Positions 1-10,283 of a stretch of DNA of 64,000 nt are shown here, in pieces. The position numbers and the translations under genes are program-made. This DNA is from Terfezia claveryi. Taxonomy: Eukaryota > Ascomycota > Pezizomycetes > Pezizales > Pezizaceae. The stretch spans positions 310,001-374,000 of the forward strand of contig WHUX01000038.1 in NCBI GenBank assembly GCA_015179025.1, read 5' to 3'. The notes under the pieces were generated by a model. The model searched no databases, was not told the origin of the DNA, and saw nothing but the letters and a program-made list of their open reading frames with translations. Each line of letters starts with the position of its first letter. Position 1 is the stretch's first letter.

Positions 1-105
1 CTTAAAATCAGGCCAGACCCCTCAGCAGCGGCAGCAAGCGAACGTCACAAAGCAATTGCGGCAGGAAAGCCTCCTATCCAGCATCATACAGACAATCAGC
101 GGACC

Positions 106-665
106 ATGGCTTCGAAACAGGTCGCTCTGTGAGTGTGCTGGGCGTCTTTTTACACCCCCCCCCCAACCCGGCCATGAGCAGAGCTAACACCAGATTCCAC
201 AGCAACCTCTACCGGCAGTCCCTGAAGCTCTCCCTCTCGTGGTGCGTCCGCCGTGACGACTGGCGAAAGCAGGCAGTCCAGCTCCGTCACCTCTTTGAGC
301 TCAATCGCCATGTCACCGATCCCCGCATAGTCAGAGTATGCCCCGCTCTAGACAATAGTTTCTATTTCGGAATAGCCTGACAGCGTATAGGGTCTACTCG
401 CCGACACCGCTGCCCAGCTAGAGAAGTGGAAGCATCCCGATATCTACATTCCCCCGACTGCCCCTGGAGGTACGGCATCGGGATTGTTTGCAGGAGGATA
501 TATGGGTGCTGACTGGGGTTGCCTACAGGATCCAAATACGAGCGAAATATTCCTCCACCGTATACCGAAGGTCAGTTACCCCGTATTCCTGATTCAGGGG
601 GTGGGGGGTGTCTCATTTACTCACTATTGTGGACAATAGCCCCTCCACATTTCCCAAACATCTAA
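106..665 (+). CDS. NDUFB9: NADH:ubiquinone oxidoreductase (complex I) B22-like LYR subunit
   Basis: Accessory subunit of mitochondrial complex I in the inner membrane. Five exons assemble in phase: 106-128, 203-329, 391-469, 529-570 and 640-665, giving 98 aa. The LYR tripeptide lies near residue 10, followed by SWCVRRDDWR, an aromatic/basic block shared with NDUFB9 proteins. A KHPDIYIPPTAPGGSKYERN block marks the C-terminal part and is also typical of the family. Introns carry usable branch sites (gctaac at 183, cctgac at 375, gctgac at 508). The protein is somewhat shorter than usual, and the last small exon is the least certain; reading through the final intron would give a slightly longer tail. 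LYR proteins bind acyl-carrier protein through this motif (known for the family). The start at 106 is the only ATG that places LYR correctly. Confidence 0.8.
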
Positions 666-1139
666 GCGGCACAATTGAGGCAAGTTGGGGGTTAATAGTA
701 GATTGACCCGTGGAGCGATTCATCCTGTAGTTGTAATATAATATATTTATTTATTTACAAAGCCGTCGATTCAATCGAATTCCATTCAATTGTGCTCTGT
801 TGAGGCCCGTCGCTTTGATAATTAAAAATTATCATTGTTGCGGACTGCCGGTCGCCCTATTGACCCAGTCAGATTTCTCGGCGCCAATTGGCTTACTCCA
901 TTGAGAGCAGCAGCGCTATATCGCGTCTCCAACCAGACTATCGCGTCTCCCCGTACCTGCTGCAACGTTACCCTAATGCTCATGACCCACCCTGTACCCC
1001 ACCATCCATCAAACTTCATCAAACTTCATCACGCTTACCCCCCTCACCTCCATCAACAGACTCTTCAAAACTCCAACCCTTCATCACATCTAACACTTCA
1101 GCCTTTTCTGCTACCTTTATCTCTCACGGGCACTTCGAG
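666..1139. other. Intergenic spacer with pyrimidine-rich promoter
   Basis: No gene seen. The first half is AT-rich. The second half (about 1010-1135) is pyrimidine-rich with repeated catcaaacttcatc words, typical of the sequence just upstream of filamentous-fungal start codons. It probably holds the 5' leader of the next gene. Confidence 0.5.
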
Positions 1140-4100
1140 ATGCCTTCCAAACCTATCCCCATGAGCGATACTCGTTCGTCCAACGCTCGTGCACACTCAG
1201 CACCGGCGTTCCGCAATACAAACCATGCTACGTATATCGAAAACGCAAAAATTTGGAATCAGCCCCAATTTGTTGCTCCAGCGCCACGAGGCCAACCTCA
1301 AACAACTCCCTCCTCCTGTCCCATGGGTCCCCCAACCATAATTCCTCCGTCCGTCACTGGCCGTTCAGACATCCAAGCGAGGTTTGATGAGATTTATTTC
1401 ACCAGTCCATTGCCTCGGGTAAGTATTTTGTGCACTCTCCCTCACGCTCTCGTTCGGTGTTTATCTCACTGCCAAACAACTTCTCTCCATAACGAAGCAA
1501 TCTAGAACTTTAGCTGACTTGGTACTATAGAGTATCTCAAACATCTATAGCACTCTTCAGACACAGCCACAGGCTTCACCCAATTCTCCATCAACAATTA
1601 CATTACAACAAAAATCCACTCTTGTCCCGCACGCCAGCCCAGGAGCCTCGCAGTCTTATCACGCATCGGCGCAAAACATCAATCCAAATACAGTATGTCA
1701 ACAACCCGTGGAATACTTGAGCTATGGAGTAATGCTAACACCACTACAGCGTTTTCGTTCCATCACCCAAGCTGCTACGCAAACTTTTGCTGCTGCGAGA
1801 CAGTTGGCCAATGCTCCTACACAAACTTTTGGCGGTATGGGCCCTCTGAGTGCTGCCGATACCGGCACAGCCGCAGCTACTTTTCAAACTTACACCACAG
1901 AAAATGGTATTAAGGTATATGTCGGCCCATTCTCAAATGCGTATGCATATTTCGGACTCACTCCGCCGAATATGCACACTGCAGAGATGGGAAGGCAATC
2001 AAATAACACTCGCGCTTGCGAAAACAAGCGCAGTACTGACACTGCAGACACATCGGTGTCCGCTGGTAAAGAACCTGCTACCCCACCGCACTCACAGGGA
2101 CGAGCCTTTTCTCCTAGTCCTGCTTATTCGCCACTCCTTGCCCCAGTCCTTGACCTTCAAAAACTAGCAAGTCCGTTGAAGATATCTGTGATGTCAGAGG
2201 CTTCGAAGTCGAAAAGGAAATCTCAGCAGGTAGCTAGAGCCATAGAAGCGGAGAGCGAGCCAATAACCCAAGTCCTCGAAGTGCAGCAGGAGGCAAAGCC
2301 ATCAAACGAATCAGTGAAGCCAGAAGTTGCCAAAACTGATGTGAACGGCAAAGGTAAAGCTATACAGACGGATACTGAGCCCGAAGCTGCAGTGTTTGAT
2401 ATGTCAGGGCCCAAAAACATCATACACTCTCGAGCTCAGCCAAAGATGGCTGTGGCTATTGAGACAAGTGTGACTGCATCAGAAATGGCAGCAGCTGTGG
2501 TGACTATGGATGAGCAGAAGCAGATTCCCGAGAATGTGGCTCTAGATACACAGCTCATTACGACGTCAAAGCCCGAATCAGATGCAGAGCAAGTAGAGAA
2601 GAAAATCATAGCGGTGGAGACCGAGAAACAGCTCCAGGCGTTGGATCAACCTTGGCGGATTGATCTTTTTGAATCAGATAGCGCGAAAAGATTGAGAGAA
2701 ATATCTAGGGTCAGCCAACCAGTAACCGAAAGGACTACTAGATTAAGAGCAAATATGCGAAGGGCCAAGAATAGAACTGAAACGGAGCCTGAGACTCCAG
2801 AAGTTGAACGTCCTAGCAGCAGAAGGTTATCTGGTCGAGCAACTCTTACTCCAAGGCCATGGTGGATCGCGGGGTCTATGCCGGTTAGTGTGGCGCCTGT
2901 AAGGGCTCAAAGTGGATCTGTACAGCCTCCCAGCGTGAATGGGAAAAGAAAGCGCAGCGCTCGAAACGAAGAACAAGATGAGCAAGCAACAGAACAACAT
3001 GCTAGAAGGAGCAGGACGAGACGCTTTACCAGTGGAACCGCTCAAAGCGATTCCATGGAATATCCTTCCGTGAATAAAAATGCTCAACAGGAAAAGGCAA
3101 GTATCAGAGAGGACCAGGCGATCCAGGGCCAAATCATTGACGTTATTCAAGAACACAATGCAACTACGGCAGCGAATGTACCCAAGGTCAAGAGAATAAA
3201 GAGTGAGGACGAGTATCAGTATACTTACGACCTTACTTCTAGCCAAGAATATCATGGCTCAGCCGCAACTACCTCAGCGAATAACTCCGAGACCGAAAGT
3301 ATTAACGAATATCTCAACAACATCATTCAAGAACATAATGGTCAGAACGCAGCGGTCGCTACGTACAACTCTGAAGTGGTTAGTATTAGAGATGAGGAAG
3401 ATGAATACGAAGCATATCAAGCTTGTGATGGCCTGGACGAAAGTATAACCGTGTATGAGGAGGAAGAGCCCGAGATTCAAGAGTTTGCACATGAGAATAA
3501 CTGGGAACAGGTAATTGAGAATGAATCTCAACAAGGAGACGAAGACGACTTGGTTGATTATAACGATCTTCCACAATCTCCCCAAAGGCCTAACTATCCA
3601 CGGATATGGCTATATCCACCGAACCAAGCCTGTTACTATGCGGCTTACTATGAGAACGACAGTCCCGAGTATCCTTATTATATGCGCCAACAACCTAAGC
3701 GTTATGACGAAGACAACGACCAATCTAGATCCCCTCCGTCTAGTAATGGGAGATATCAGCCACAGGATAATAAGAATGAGTATCAACTGGAGGGTAGTGA
3801 GAGTGGAGATCAACCGCAGGGTTTTGATGACGGCTCTGGTGAGTATATTGATCTCCCCGAAAATCCCCTTTTCCAGAATGGGTATCAGGAAGAGCAAGAG
3901 GATGGCAATTTGGGCGACGAACTACCCCCAAATCACCGTTACTACCTTGAAATGCAAGGAGCTATCTTTGACTCATCATCCAGTAATCCATTTCAATCAC
4001 CAGGTAGAGGGAGAACTGTGCTCCAGGGCACAAAAAGGACTTTCACAGGCCTCTCGCCGCCCGAGCCTCGGGAGACTCCCCCCCAAGACAGCCGTCGGTA

Positions 4101-5177
4101 TTTTCGAGAAAGAGGAAGCGGCTTTTATGGAGGGAAAATGGTGGGGAGGAGTTGATTCACCAAGACTCTCCCCGTTACCTCCCTTTCCCTCCAGATACTC
4201 TTTCATCACCAGGAAGAGGAAGAACCTTATGGCGAGGCATAAGGACTGGATGGGCAAGCCCCTCACCGAATGGACCGAGAAAGACTCCACCACCCCGAGA
4301 GCCGTCATTGTCTCCAAGGCCTAAGAAGAGGTTCAGGTATCTACATAGGAAAGAAGGGGTCGATGAAAGGATTGTGCTTCCATCTTCGCCATCTTCGCCA
4401 ATTTACGACATTTCAATCCCCTCAGGTTCACTTTCCTCGGAATACGATGGACTTTATCAACCAACTGAGCGGGAGATGAACAACAAAATTTCTTATATTG
4501 ATCTTGTCAGTGACTCTTCGGGCATTCCACGAACGTCACCACCTAGAATCTGGTCATCGATCTCCTCGGGTTCACTTTCCGAGGAATATGACGGATCTTA
4601 TCAGCCGACCGAGCGGGAGATGAGGAACAAAATCCCTTATATTGATCTTGTCAGTGAGTCATCCGATTCAGACGCTCCACGAACACCGCCGCCTAAAGTT
4701 TGGCCAAAATCCAATGTTATGGGGAAGAGAAATTTAAAGAAGAGGGCCCCATTGAATCCCCTTAAATCAAATGGTAATGGAGTTTCGAAGCATGTGGACA
4801 AGGGAAACAATGTGCACAAGCGCAATGGCAATCGTGTCTCGCCAACCGCACGTCCTTCTCCTATAACAGCCGAGCCTTCCTCACCACGTGAAGTAGAATC
4901 TGCTGTTGGGTCGCCACAACCGGCTGTACAAGCTGGATCGAACTTTATGAGGAAATACAACTCGAGACGCAGTCGAACTGTTGAAGCAAAGAAAGAGACA
5001 GAAGAAGATATGCCAAATGGTAATGGTGTCTCCTCGGGAAGCTGTATTACTTCCAAATCGAAAAGTCTTTTACGGGCGCCCCAGCCGCCTAATCCAAAGA
5101 GTACAAAGGTTACAAGATCGGGTGCAGTTGGGAAAATCGCGCGTGGGAATACAGCAAAGAGTCGTGGGAGGAAATAG
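1140..5177 (+). CDS. Large disordered acidic protein with SUMO-interaction-like repeats
   Basis: Function not recognised. Exons 1140-1418, 1531-1692 and 1750 onward join in phase with canonical introns (gtaagt..gctgac..tag; gtatgt..gctaac..cag). The third exon is open to a TGA at 4153-4155, but splicing from 4003 to 4213 (or to 4195) restores the frame into a second long ORF ending at 5177, for about 1,220 aa. The protein is low-complexity and rich in S, P, E, Q and Y, with many basic clusters (KSKRKSQQ, KRKRSAR, RRSRTRRF) that could act as nuclear signals. Near the C-terminus a 48-codon unit is tandemly duplicated (about 4425-4568 and 4569-4700); each copy carries YIDLVS followed by acidic/serine residues, the shape of a phosphoregulated SUMO-interacting motif. 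No catalytic domain is visible. A nuclear scaffold role is inference. The 4.0-4.2 kb junction is uncertain. Confidence 0.6.
3991..4310 (+). repeat. Tandem exon-segment duplication, offset about 209 bp
   Basis: The segment starting tttcaatcaccagg at 3991 is repeated, diverged, from 4201 (tttcatcaccagg). The two copies encode parallel peptides beginning SPGRGRT and ending near PRETPP / PRKTPP. The offset is 209-210 bp, not a multiple of three, which explains why the reading frame changes between the copies. The first copy reads CCAG/GTAGAGGG and the second CCAG/GAAGAGGA at the aligned position, so a GT..AG intron running from copy 1 to copy 2 restores the frame exactly. Confidence 0.7.
4425..4700 (+). 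repeat. Two-copy 144-bp coding repeat (48 codons)
   Basis: Units at 4425 and 4569 share GSLS.EYDG.YQPTEREM followed by NKI.YIDLVS. The period of 144 bp keeps the frame. Each copy ends with a serine/aspartate tract and a proline-rich linker (PRTSPPRIW, PRTPPPKVW). Confidence 0.85.
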
Positions 5178-5450
5178 AGGTAATAGGATGGAATTGTGGG
5201 GAAAGGAGGAAGGAACTGGGAAAGAAGAAACTGGGAAAGCAGGAAGTAACTGGGAAAGAAGAAACTGGTAAAAAAGGATAAGGAATTGCCGAAGTAGGAA
5301 TTGTGAAAATCTTGGGGGAACTGGAAAAGAAAGAACTGTTGAAGAATTGTGGGAAAAGGAACTGGGAAAGTAGGAACTCGCAAAGAACTGTTGAAAGAGG
5401 AGCAAGTTCGAAGAGGCGGTGGAATAGGTAGGAAAGGCGGATCTAGTGAA
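5178..5450 (+). repeat. Degenerate purine-rich minisatellite
   Basis: Directly after the stop codon come irregular repeats of a ggaactgggaaag(aag) type word, for example at 5210-5270 and 5320-5375. The tract is strongly purine-rich on the plus strand. It probably forms the 3' UTR of the preceding gene. Confidence 0.6.
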
Positions 5451-6209
5451 GATATTTTTGTTAATGTTGGATGTGAATATGTCCTGTCCTTTTGCGGATA
5501 TCAGATACCTACTTGTTTTTTCTTGCTATTTTGCTGACTACTTACTTATGTTGCAAATTTGGGGGTTTTGTCTTTGGCTGTTTACTTTGATTTACATGGT
5601 CGGCGGTGTTTGGCTTATGGTAATTTATTTGGCTCAAAAATGGGGTGTAAGGGTCGGCGTTTGGGTTTGAATGTTGTTTTTTTTATTTTTTTATTTTTTT
5701 TTGATTTTGATTTTTGAATTTATTTCTTTTCATATGGGGGGGGTAACTGATAGAGTCGTTTAATTTTAAATAATGGGTGCCGAACTAGGATGAGGACAGA
5801 AGTGGCCTTGCTCCAGCACTGGTGCATTGGACCGCATTCAATATCTGCGGTGTGTGGCAATTTTTAGTTGATATAAAGGATAATTCGTTCGTCTCAAAAA
5901 CTTCCAATGGTAGATTTCCCGAGAATAGGTACCTCCAGAGTCAACGGAGTTACCCTGAATGACTTTTCTACAATATGTTGTTTTGCGCACTTACCCCGAA
6001 TCGGTTTCGCCAAGACACGCGCGACACAGCGCTGGAACCAACATCCAGAGACACCCACGCATTTTTTTCCTTCTAAAAAAAAGAAGAAAACTCAAGTGCT
6101 CGTATGCACCGCCCTTCGGGGCTATATGACGAGCCACTCGGAAGCCTGAGTGGATTCAAGGGTCAGGCAAGTTAAGCTGCCGCCCGCGCATGCTATGTAC
6201 ATGAAGACA
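5451..6209. other. Gene-poor spacer with a dispersed-repeat copy
   Basis: T-rich sequence around 5670-5730 with no coding potential. From about 6090 to 6175 there is a segment (ctcgtatgcacc..cccttc..gg..atgacga.ccactcgga..caagttaa.ctgcc) that reappears in inverted orientation at about 16620-16695. It looks like the remains of an older repeat lying just outside the 1.26-kb transposon. Confidence 0.5.
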
Positions 6210-7487
6210 CCCCACGCGGAAGCGCTTCAAGCTGATCACGCTAAAAGTCTCACCATCCTATAGAGGAAAGGAAGCAGCTTGGGTGTCTTGCTGCTTTGGG
6301 ATGCAGAAAGGGGCGTCATGACGAGTTAGCTCCTGTGCATAGGCTATCTGTACAATTCCACCCTTTCCAAAACATCCAACGTTTGCTCCAACCATAATTT
6401 ACACCCACCCGATCCATTACTTCTACAACATATACTTTTGCTGTAATCGCTCCATAGTCCTCACAGCCGAAATACACTAGAATTCACTCAAGCTCAACCT
6501 AAACCGTGCCGATACCTCCTATCACACTCTTCTAACATCATTACAGTATCAGAAAAATAGGGGCTTGGACGCTTGCTTTGTTTGTTTATCATGTGGGAGC
6601 GTCGGAATTAAGAAGGTAATCCTACTAGTAAAAGAAAATGCGAGTGCCTTTGTTCACTGTAAAATGTTATCGTTATTGTTACTTTCTCTTAATTTCTCTT
6701 ACAAAGGAACAGCAGTTTTTATGGAATCCATTTTTACGCGAAGAATAAGGATACAGTCTTTGGGAAATCTTCTGGCACGCTCTCTTAAGCAATGAAGATT
6801 TAGCAATATATTACTCTTTTCACACTTTCGCAAAAAATAAGTCACTGAACAGGAAATACTCGTAGCAGCTCTATTCGCTGAGCCTATACGAGTCTATTAT
6901 ATCAATCAGTTATCTTAAGAAGCCAGGCAAAGCAGAGTCTTGCTTATTTCACCCGTACCTTCAAGCTCTACCAACCTCAAGCCTCAAAGACCTCCGGTAA
7001 TTCAGTCACATGTTGCTATTATCAGAAATTTACGACCACTTTATAACGGGTTTTCATAGTATGGTTGGGGTTTTCATCAGTTTAGGATATGAGCTATCTT
7101 TCATCGTTTTTATTTATAGGCGATAGCGGCTGGCTTTGCAGTGCCAAATTTATGGCACTGAATTGATTCCCTTCTACAATCCACATAGCCCTTCTCATGA
7201 TCAGTCAAGCACGAGTGTTTTCCTACTTATGAGTATGGGAACATAGAAACCAGGTATAAGGTTGAATGGTATAGTGTAGTATTGGTGTAGAGAACATCAG
7301 AACATATTCTTTTGGAATGGCATTCGCATTGATGTAGGATGTAGTATTCGCGCTGATATTATGTTTGGCTCGTCATGACGAGCCCCATTGCTACCTCTCA
7401 AAACAGCTAGATATTCAAGCTTCTGCTTTTCCTTTATAGGATAGTAAAATTATTAGCGTGATCAGCTTGAAGCGCTTCCCCCCACGC
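6210..7487. mobile_element. Non-autonomous inverted-repeat DNA transposon with 8-bp target duplication
   Basis: The element spans 6218-7479 (1,262 bp) and is bracketed by the direct repeat CCCCACGC at 6210-6217 and 7480-7487. Both ends begin GGAAGCGCTTCAAGCTGATC inwards. After a short gap the similarity continues through a ccta(c)tatcctata(g/a)aggaaa block and a cgtcatgacgag block, giving inverted repeats of roughly 130 bp. A perfect 18-bp palindrome (7367-7384) lies in the right arm. No transposase ORF is present. An 8-bp duplication is typical of hAT and also compatible with Mutator-like elements; the long terminal repeats favour the latter. The superfamily call is inference; the boundaries are directly visible. 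Confidence 0.85.
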
Positions 7488-8045
7488 AGGTGTAGCTGTA
7501 GCTTGCTATGAAGCATAGAATGTATGTTCTTCCTTGATATAACCGGAATCTGAAGCAGACGGTGATGCCGCTGAATAATCAGTATGTACTAAGTACTTAT
7601 GAGTTACAACTGTACGCGGCCTTCTCTTTCTGCGTTCTCCTTCAGCGTGTAATGTTGCAGCTTGATCGGTATCACGAGATTGAGGCTTAGATCATTGGTG
7701 ACTCGAGCACCGCAGCACACTCCCGCCCCCGTCCATTTCCAACCAGGCTACCCCTACCATTCCCATTCCCTTGCCTGTACCCGTCGGCCGCAACGAGAAT
7801 TCCCAGCCAATAGATAGGCACACATTTTTCCAACTCTTTGTGAATCCTGGATTCTAACTTGACCAAATGAGCGAACGAGTTGTTGGATGTGGGAGTATTC
7901 GGCTTTGGAAGAGGACGTGAATACTGCGGTAGTGATTACGAGGGAATTGTGGCAATTGACTATAGCTACAGCTGGTGTTTGAGGTAGATTACGGCTTTTG
8001 TGAGCGGCATACGAACGATTTTGTGAGATTAAGCCAGAATCCACC
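7488..8045. other. Spacer and promoter region of the F-box gene
   Basis: No gene seen. C-rich patches lie at about 7710-7790. No clear TATA element or other named site could be supported. Confidence 0.4.
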
Positions 8046-10283
8046 ATGGCGAGTCGACGGGATAGCATTGAAGGGAGCTTGGCCTCGGGAAGTTCTCTCG
8101 CCTCTACAGTCAGTACTGAGTTGATACATACACACGAATCACCACATGGCGATGTCTCCTCTAACACTGTGCCCCCCGTCCTCCACATTCCCGACGAGCT
8201 ACTCCAAACAATCTTCGCCTTCGTCCCCGACTCCGACATCTTCTCCGTCACCCTTGTCTGTCGCCGCTTCTACCACCTATCCTCCCTCCCCATCTCCTGG
8301 CGTGACCGCTGCGCCCAATACACCTTCTGGGAACCCCACCACTCGTATCAACGAAAACTCAACCACCCCAATCCTTCCGAAATTCAATGGAAGAAACTCT
8401 TTGTTCGGAGATATAAAAGCGATAAACAGGTATCAGAGTTGCTTGATGGTATTATCACACATAGTACGGATCGGATAACTCGGTTTGAAAAGATTGCAAG
8501 ACATGGATATGATGCCAAGGATTTCCTGAGGAGGATGTTGGAGTGTGGAGAGGACCATGAAGATGTTCTTGCTAGGAGGTTTTATGCTAGTGAAGCACTG
8601 GCATTCATTCACCGTAGGAGGGCGATTGAAATCTGGAAAAAGATCTCGGATGGAGTGGATATCCCTCTCGAGGAAGCGTTGGGTGCGTATGATTTATTCA
8701 TCACCCGGGGCGCGAATAGAGATGTAGAGGCTATTACCCGCTCTTTCGATTGCCTGGCTATGGAGTTTAGAAGCCAGCATTTGGGGTGGGAGGAGTTGGC
8801 ACACAGGGAGCGGGCGAGTGCGGTGATTCTGTTTATGAGGAGTGTGGGGTTTACCGGGGCGAGTTATGAGAATTACCATGCGCTAAGGAACTCGTTTATT
8901 GGGATTTGCGTCGACTCGAATCGTGCGACATTGCCATTGACTACTGTTGCGGCTTTTTGCGCGTTGGGGGCGAGGCTGGGGCTGGATGTGAAGCCTTGTG
9001 GGTTTACATACCATGTTGTTGCTATTGTTACGGAGCCAGTGCAGCAAAATGACCCGCTACAGCTTACCCTCGCGCAGAGACAGTCGTTTTGGGATCCTTT
9101 CAAAACTCACCTGGAAATTAGGCCGGGGGAACTTGATTACCAGCTTCGCTCGACTATGGGCGTTCTGGCTAGTAACTTCCCTAATGCTGCTACAAATACT
9201 ACTTCCTCATTTGCGTCCCCTCCCGGCCCTCATGGGCATATGAATCTCCCGCACTACTTTACCCCTTCGCCGTCGAATACCCGGGAACTGATTGTCCGCG
9301 TTGCGAGAAACATCCTCGAATCAGTCCGCCTAACTGGGCCTCAGCCAACTCCTACCTACACCACCCCGGGGTCCTGGGATCAGCCTCCATTTCAGCCAGA
9401 GAGACATGCCGCATTGTATGCGGCGTTGACGGCAAGTGTGATTTGTGGGCCACCAGCGAGTACGAGGTTGTTGGAGCATATGTGTACGCTTATGCAGAGG
9501 GATTTTGAATGTGATGTAGGCTTTTTTGAGGAGGATATGAGTAGGTTAATTAGTGAGGATGATACAATGTTGTTGCATAATATTTGTAATGCGGTGAGGA
9601 AGGAGGATGAGACGCCGAAGAGGGCGATGAGGAGGTATGATCGTACTTCACCACCAGGGCCACCATCACCATCATCAACATCATCATCATCACCATCATC
9701 ACCGTCATCATCATCATCAACAACAACCCCTCCATCAGTATCGCCCCCACCACCATCACCATCCTCACAATCATCTCCGTCAGATTTAACATCAAAATCA
9801 TCATTGAAATCAACATTAAAACCAATATCAAAGTCAACGGAAACCCTGCAGCGACACCCTGATCCCCGCTATCACATCGGCACACTCTTCCGACACCGCC
9901 GATACCACTACGAAGCCGTCATTACTGGCTGGACGCGGTCCTGCAGTACTAGCGAGAATTGGATTAGAACTATGGACGTGGATACATTGAAGAGGGGGAG
10001 GCATCAACCGTTCTATAATGTCTTTGTGGCGGATGGGAGTAGTAGATATGTGGCGGAGGATAATATCGTGGAAATCAGATCCCCGAAAGGCGGGGGCTTG
10101 TTGGGAGGGTTCTTGTGCGTGGGGAAGTGGTTTAGGAGGTTTGAGGATGTGGGGAGGGAGGGGTGGAATGGGGATGGGGATGAGGATAGCAGTTGGGTGG
10201 AGGGTCAGGGTGGAGAAAGGAGGAATAGAGGTGTGGGTGGGAGGTTTGTGAGTAATTTGAGGGAAGAGTATCCAGACGATTGA
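8046..10283 (+). CDS. FBXO21-like F-box protein with SirB1-type and YccV-type domains
   Basis: Single-exon protein of 745 aa. An F-box lies at about residues 46-90 (IPDELLQTIFAFVPD followed by LVCRRFYHLS and SWRDRC), which would bind Skp1 in an SCF ubiquitin ligase. Residues of about 180-360 (EALAFIHRRRAIEIWK, then SFIGICVDSNRATLPLT, then GLDVKPCGFTYHVV) resemble the SirB1/transglutaminase-like domain. A Ser/Pro tract encoded by CATCAC-type triplets at 9655-9800 follows. The C-terminus (HIGTLFRHRRYHYEAVITGW then NVFVADGSSRYVAEDNI, about 605-690) matches the YccV/HspQ-like domain, also named hemimethylated-DNA-binding. This three-part architecture is that of FBXO21. The substrate is unknown. 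The start is the first ATG of the ORF, and the F-box lies close behind it. Confidence 0.85.
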   Translation: MASRRDSIEGSLASGSSLASTVSTELIHTHESPHGDVSSNTVPPVLHIPDELLQTIFAFVPDSDIFSVTLVCRRFYHLSSLPISWRDRCAQYTFWEPHHSYQRKLNHPNPSEIQWKKLFVRRYKSDKQVSELLDGIITHSTDRITRFEKIARHGYDAKDFLRRMLECGEDHEDVLARRFYASEALAFIHRRRAIEIWKKISDGVDIPLEEALGAYDLFITRGANRDVEAITRSFDCLAMEFRSQHLGWEELAHRERASAVILFMRSVGFTGASYENYHALRNSFIGICVDSNRATLPLTTVAAFCALGARLGLDVKPCGFTYHVVAIVTEPVQQNDPLQLTLAQRQSFWDPFKTHLEIRPGELDYQLRSTMGVLASNFPNAATNTTSSFASPPGPHGHMNLPHYFTPSPSNTRELIVRVARNILESVRLTGPQPTPTYTTPGSWDQPPFQPERHAALYAALTASVICGPPASTRLLEHMCTLMQRDFECDVGFFEEDMSRLISEDDTMLLHNICNAVRKEDETPKRAMRRYDRTSPPGPPSPSSTSSSSPSSPSSSSSTTTPPSVSPPPPSPSSQSSPSDLTSKSSLKSTLKPISKSTETLQRHPDPRYHIGTLFRHRRYHYEAVITGWTRSCSTSENWIRTMDVDTLKRGRHQPFYNVFVADGSSRYVAEDNIVEIRSPKGGGLLGGFLCVGKWFRRFEDVGREGWNGDGDEDSSWVEGQGGERRNRGVGGRFVSNLREEYPDD
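9655..9800 (+). repeat. CAT/CAC/TCA trinucleotide microsatellite in coding sequence
   Basis: Imperfect ccatcatcaac/atcatcatc triplets encode a Ser/Pro-rich linker between the SirB1-like and YccV-like domains. The tract stays in frame and is likely length-variable between strains. Confidence 0.8.

Noticed and set aside
4637..5383. 248-codon minus-strand ORF
   Set aside because: Antisense of the disordered protein and of the purine-rich minisatellite; F/P/L-rich translation is an artefact of the tract.
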